In this document: positions 5,431 to 5,870 of the stretch, piece by piece
Layout of the letters: the number at the start of each line of letters is the position of its first letter
Numbering within the stretch: the stretch's first letter is position 1
Source: an uncultured Clostridia bacterium
GTDB lineage: Bacteria > Bacillota > Clostridia > Christensenellales > Borkfalkiaceae
Direction of reading: 5' to 3'
DNA: 5,870 bases
NCBI GenBank assembly: GCA_934230055.1
Contig: CAKQEE010000074.1
Coordinates: 1-5,870, forward strand
Made by a program: the position numbers and the translations under genes
Notes under the pieces: model-generated
What the model saw: only the letters and a program-made list of their open reading frames with translations
Database searches by the model: none
Told to the model about the DNA's origin: nothing

Positions 5431-5870
<440 letters not shown>

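Overview
The window holds a compact, all-plus-strand nitrogen-assimilation cluster. It most likely comes from an anaerobic member of the Clostridia (Bacillota). The grounds are clear AAAGGAG-type ribosome sites, heavy use of AGA and ATA codons, an archaeal-type split glutamate synthase, and a glutamine synthetase followed directly by an ANTAR-domain regulator, a pairing I know from clostridia. No finer taxonomy can be supported from the sequence alone.

Layout. Positions 1-130 are a leader: a TATAAT box at 3-8, two small hairpins, a terminator-like hairpin with a T-run, then the ribosome site of the first gene. Three genes encode a glutamate synthase whose domains are separate proteins: the class II glutamine amidotransferase (131-1231), the ferredoxin-FMN synthase core (1249-2751) and the GXGXG beta-helix domain (2893-3606). 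A 141-base gap, mostly very AT-rich, separates the second and third genes. Glutamine synthetase (3620-4810) follows, then a pseudo-receiver/ANTAR RNA-binding protein (4815-5396), then the 5' part of pyrG, CTP synthase (5431 to the window end). No mobile element, tRNA, rRNA or CRISPR array is visible.

How the parts work together. Glutamine synthetase makes glutamine from glutamate and ammonia. The split glutamate synthase returns one glutamine plus 2-oxoglutarate to two glutamates, and CTP synthase spends glutamine as a nitrogen donor. The regulator belongs to the AmiR/NasT/EutV type, which bind paired hairpins with A-N-N-G-N-N hexaloops and prevent transcription termination.

The most interesting observation is that the leader can be folded into exactly such a pair. 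The loops are AACGGA at 24-29 and AUCGUC at 45-50, and the second hairpin overlaps the 5' arm of the terminator. This suggests a self-contained circuit in which the cluster's own ANTAR protein controls read-through into the glutamate synthase genes. The glutamine synthetase is also unusual: it is short at the C-terminus and differs from the Bacillus subtilis enzyme at regulatory and active-site-flap positions.
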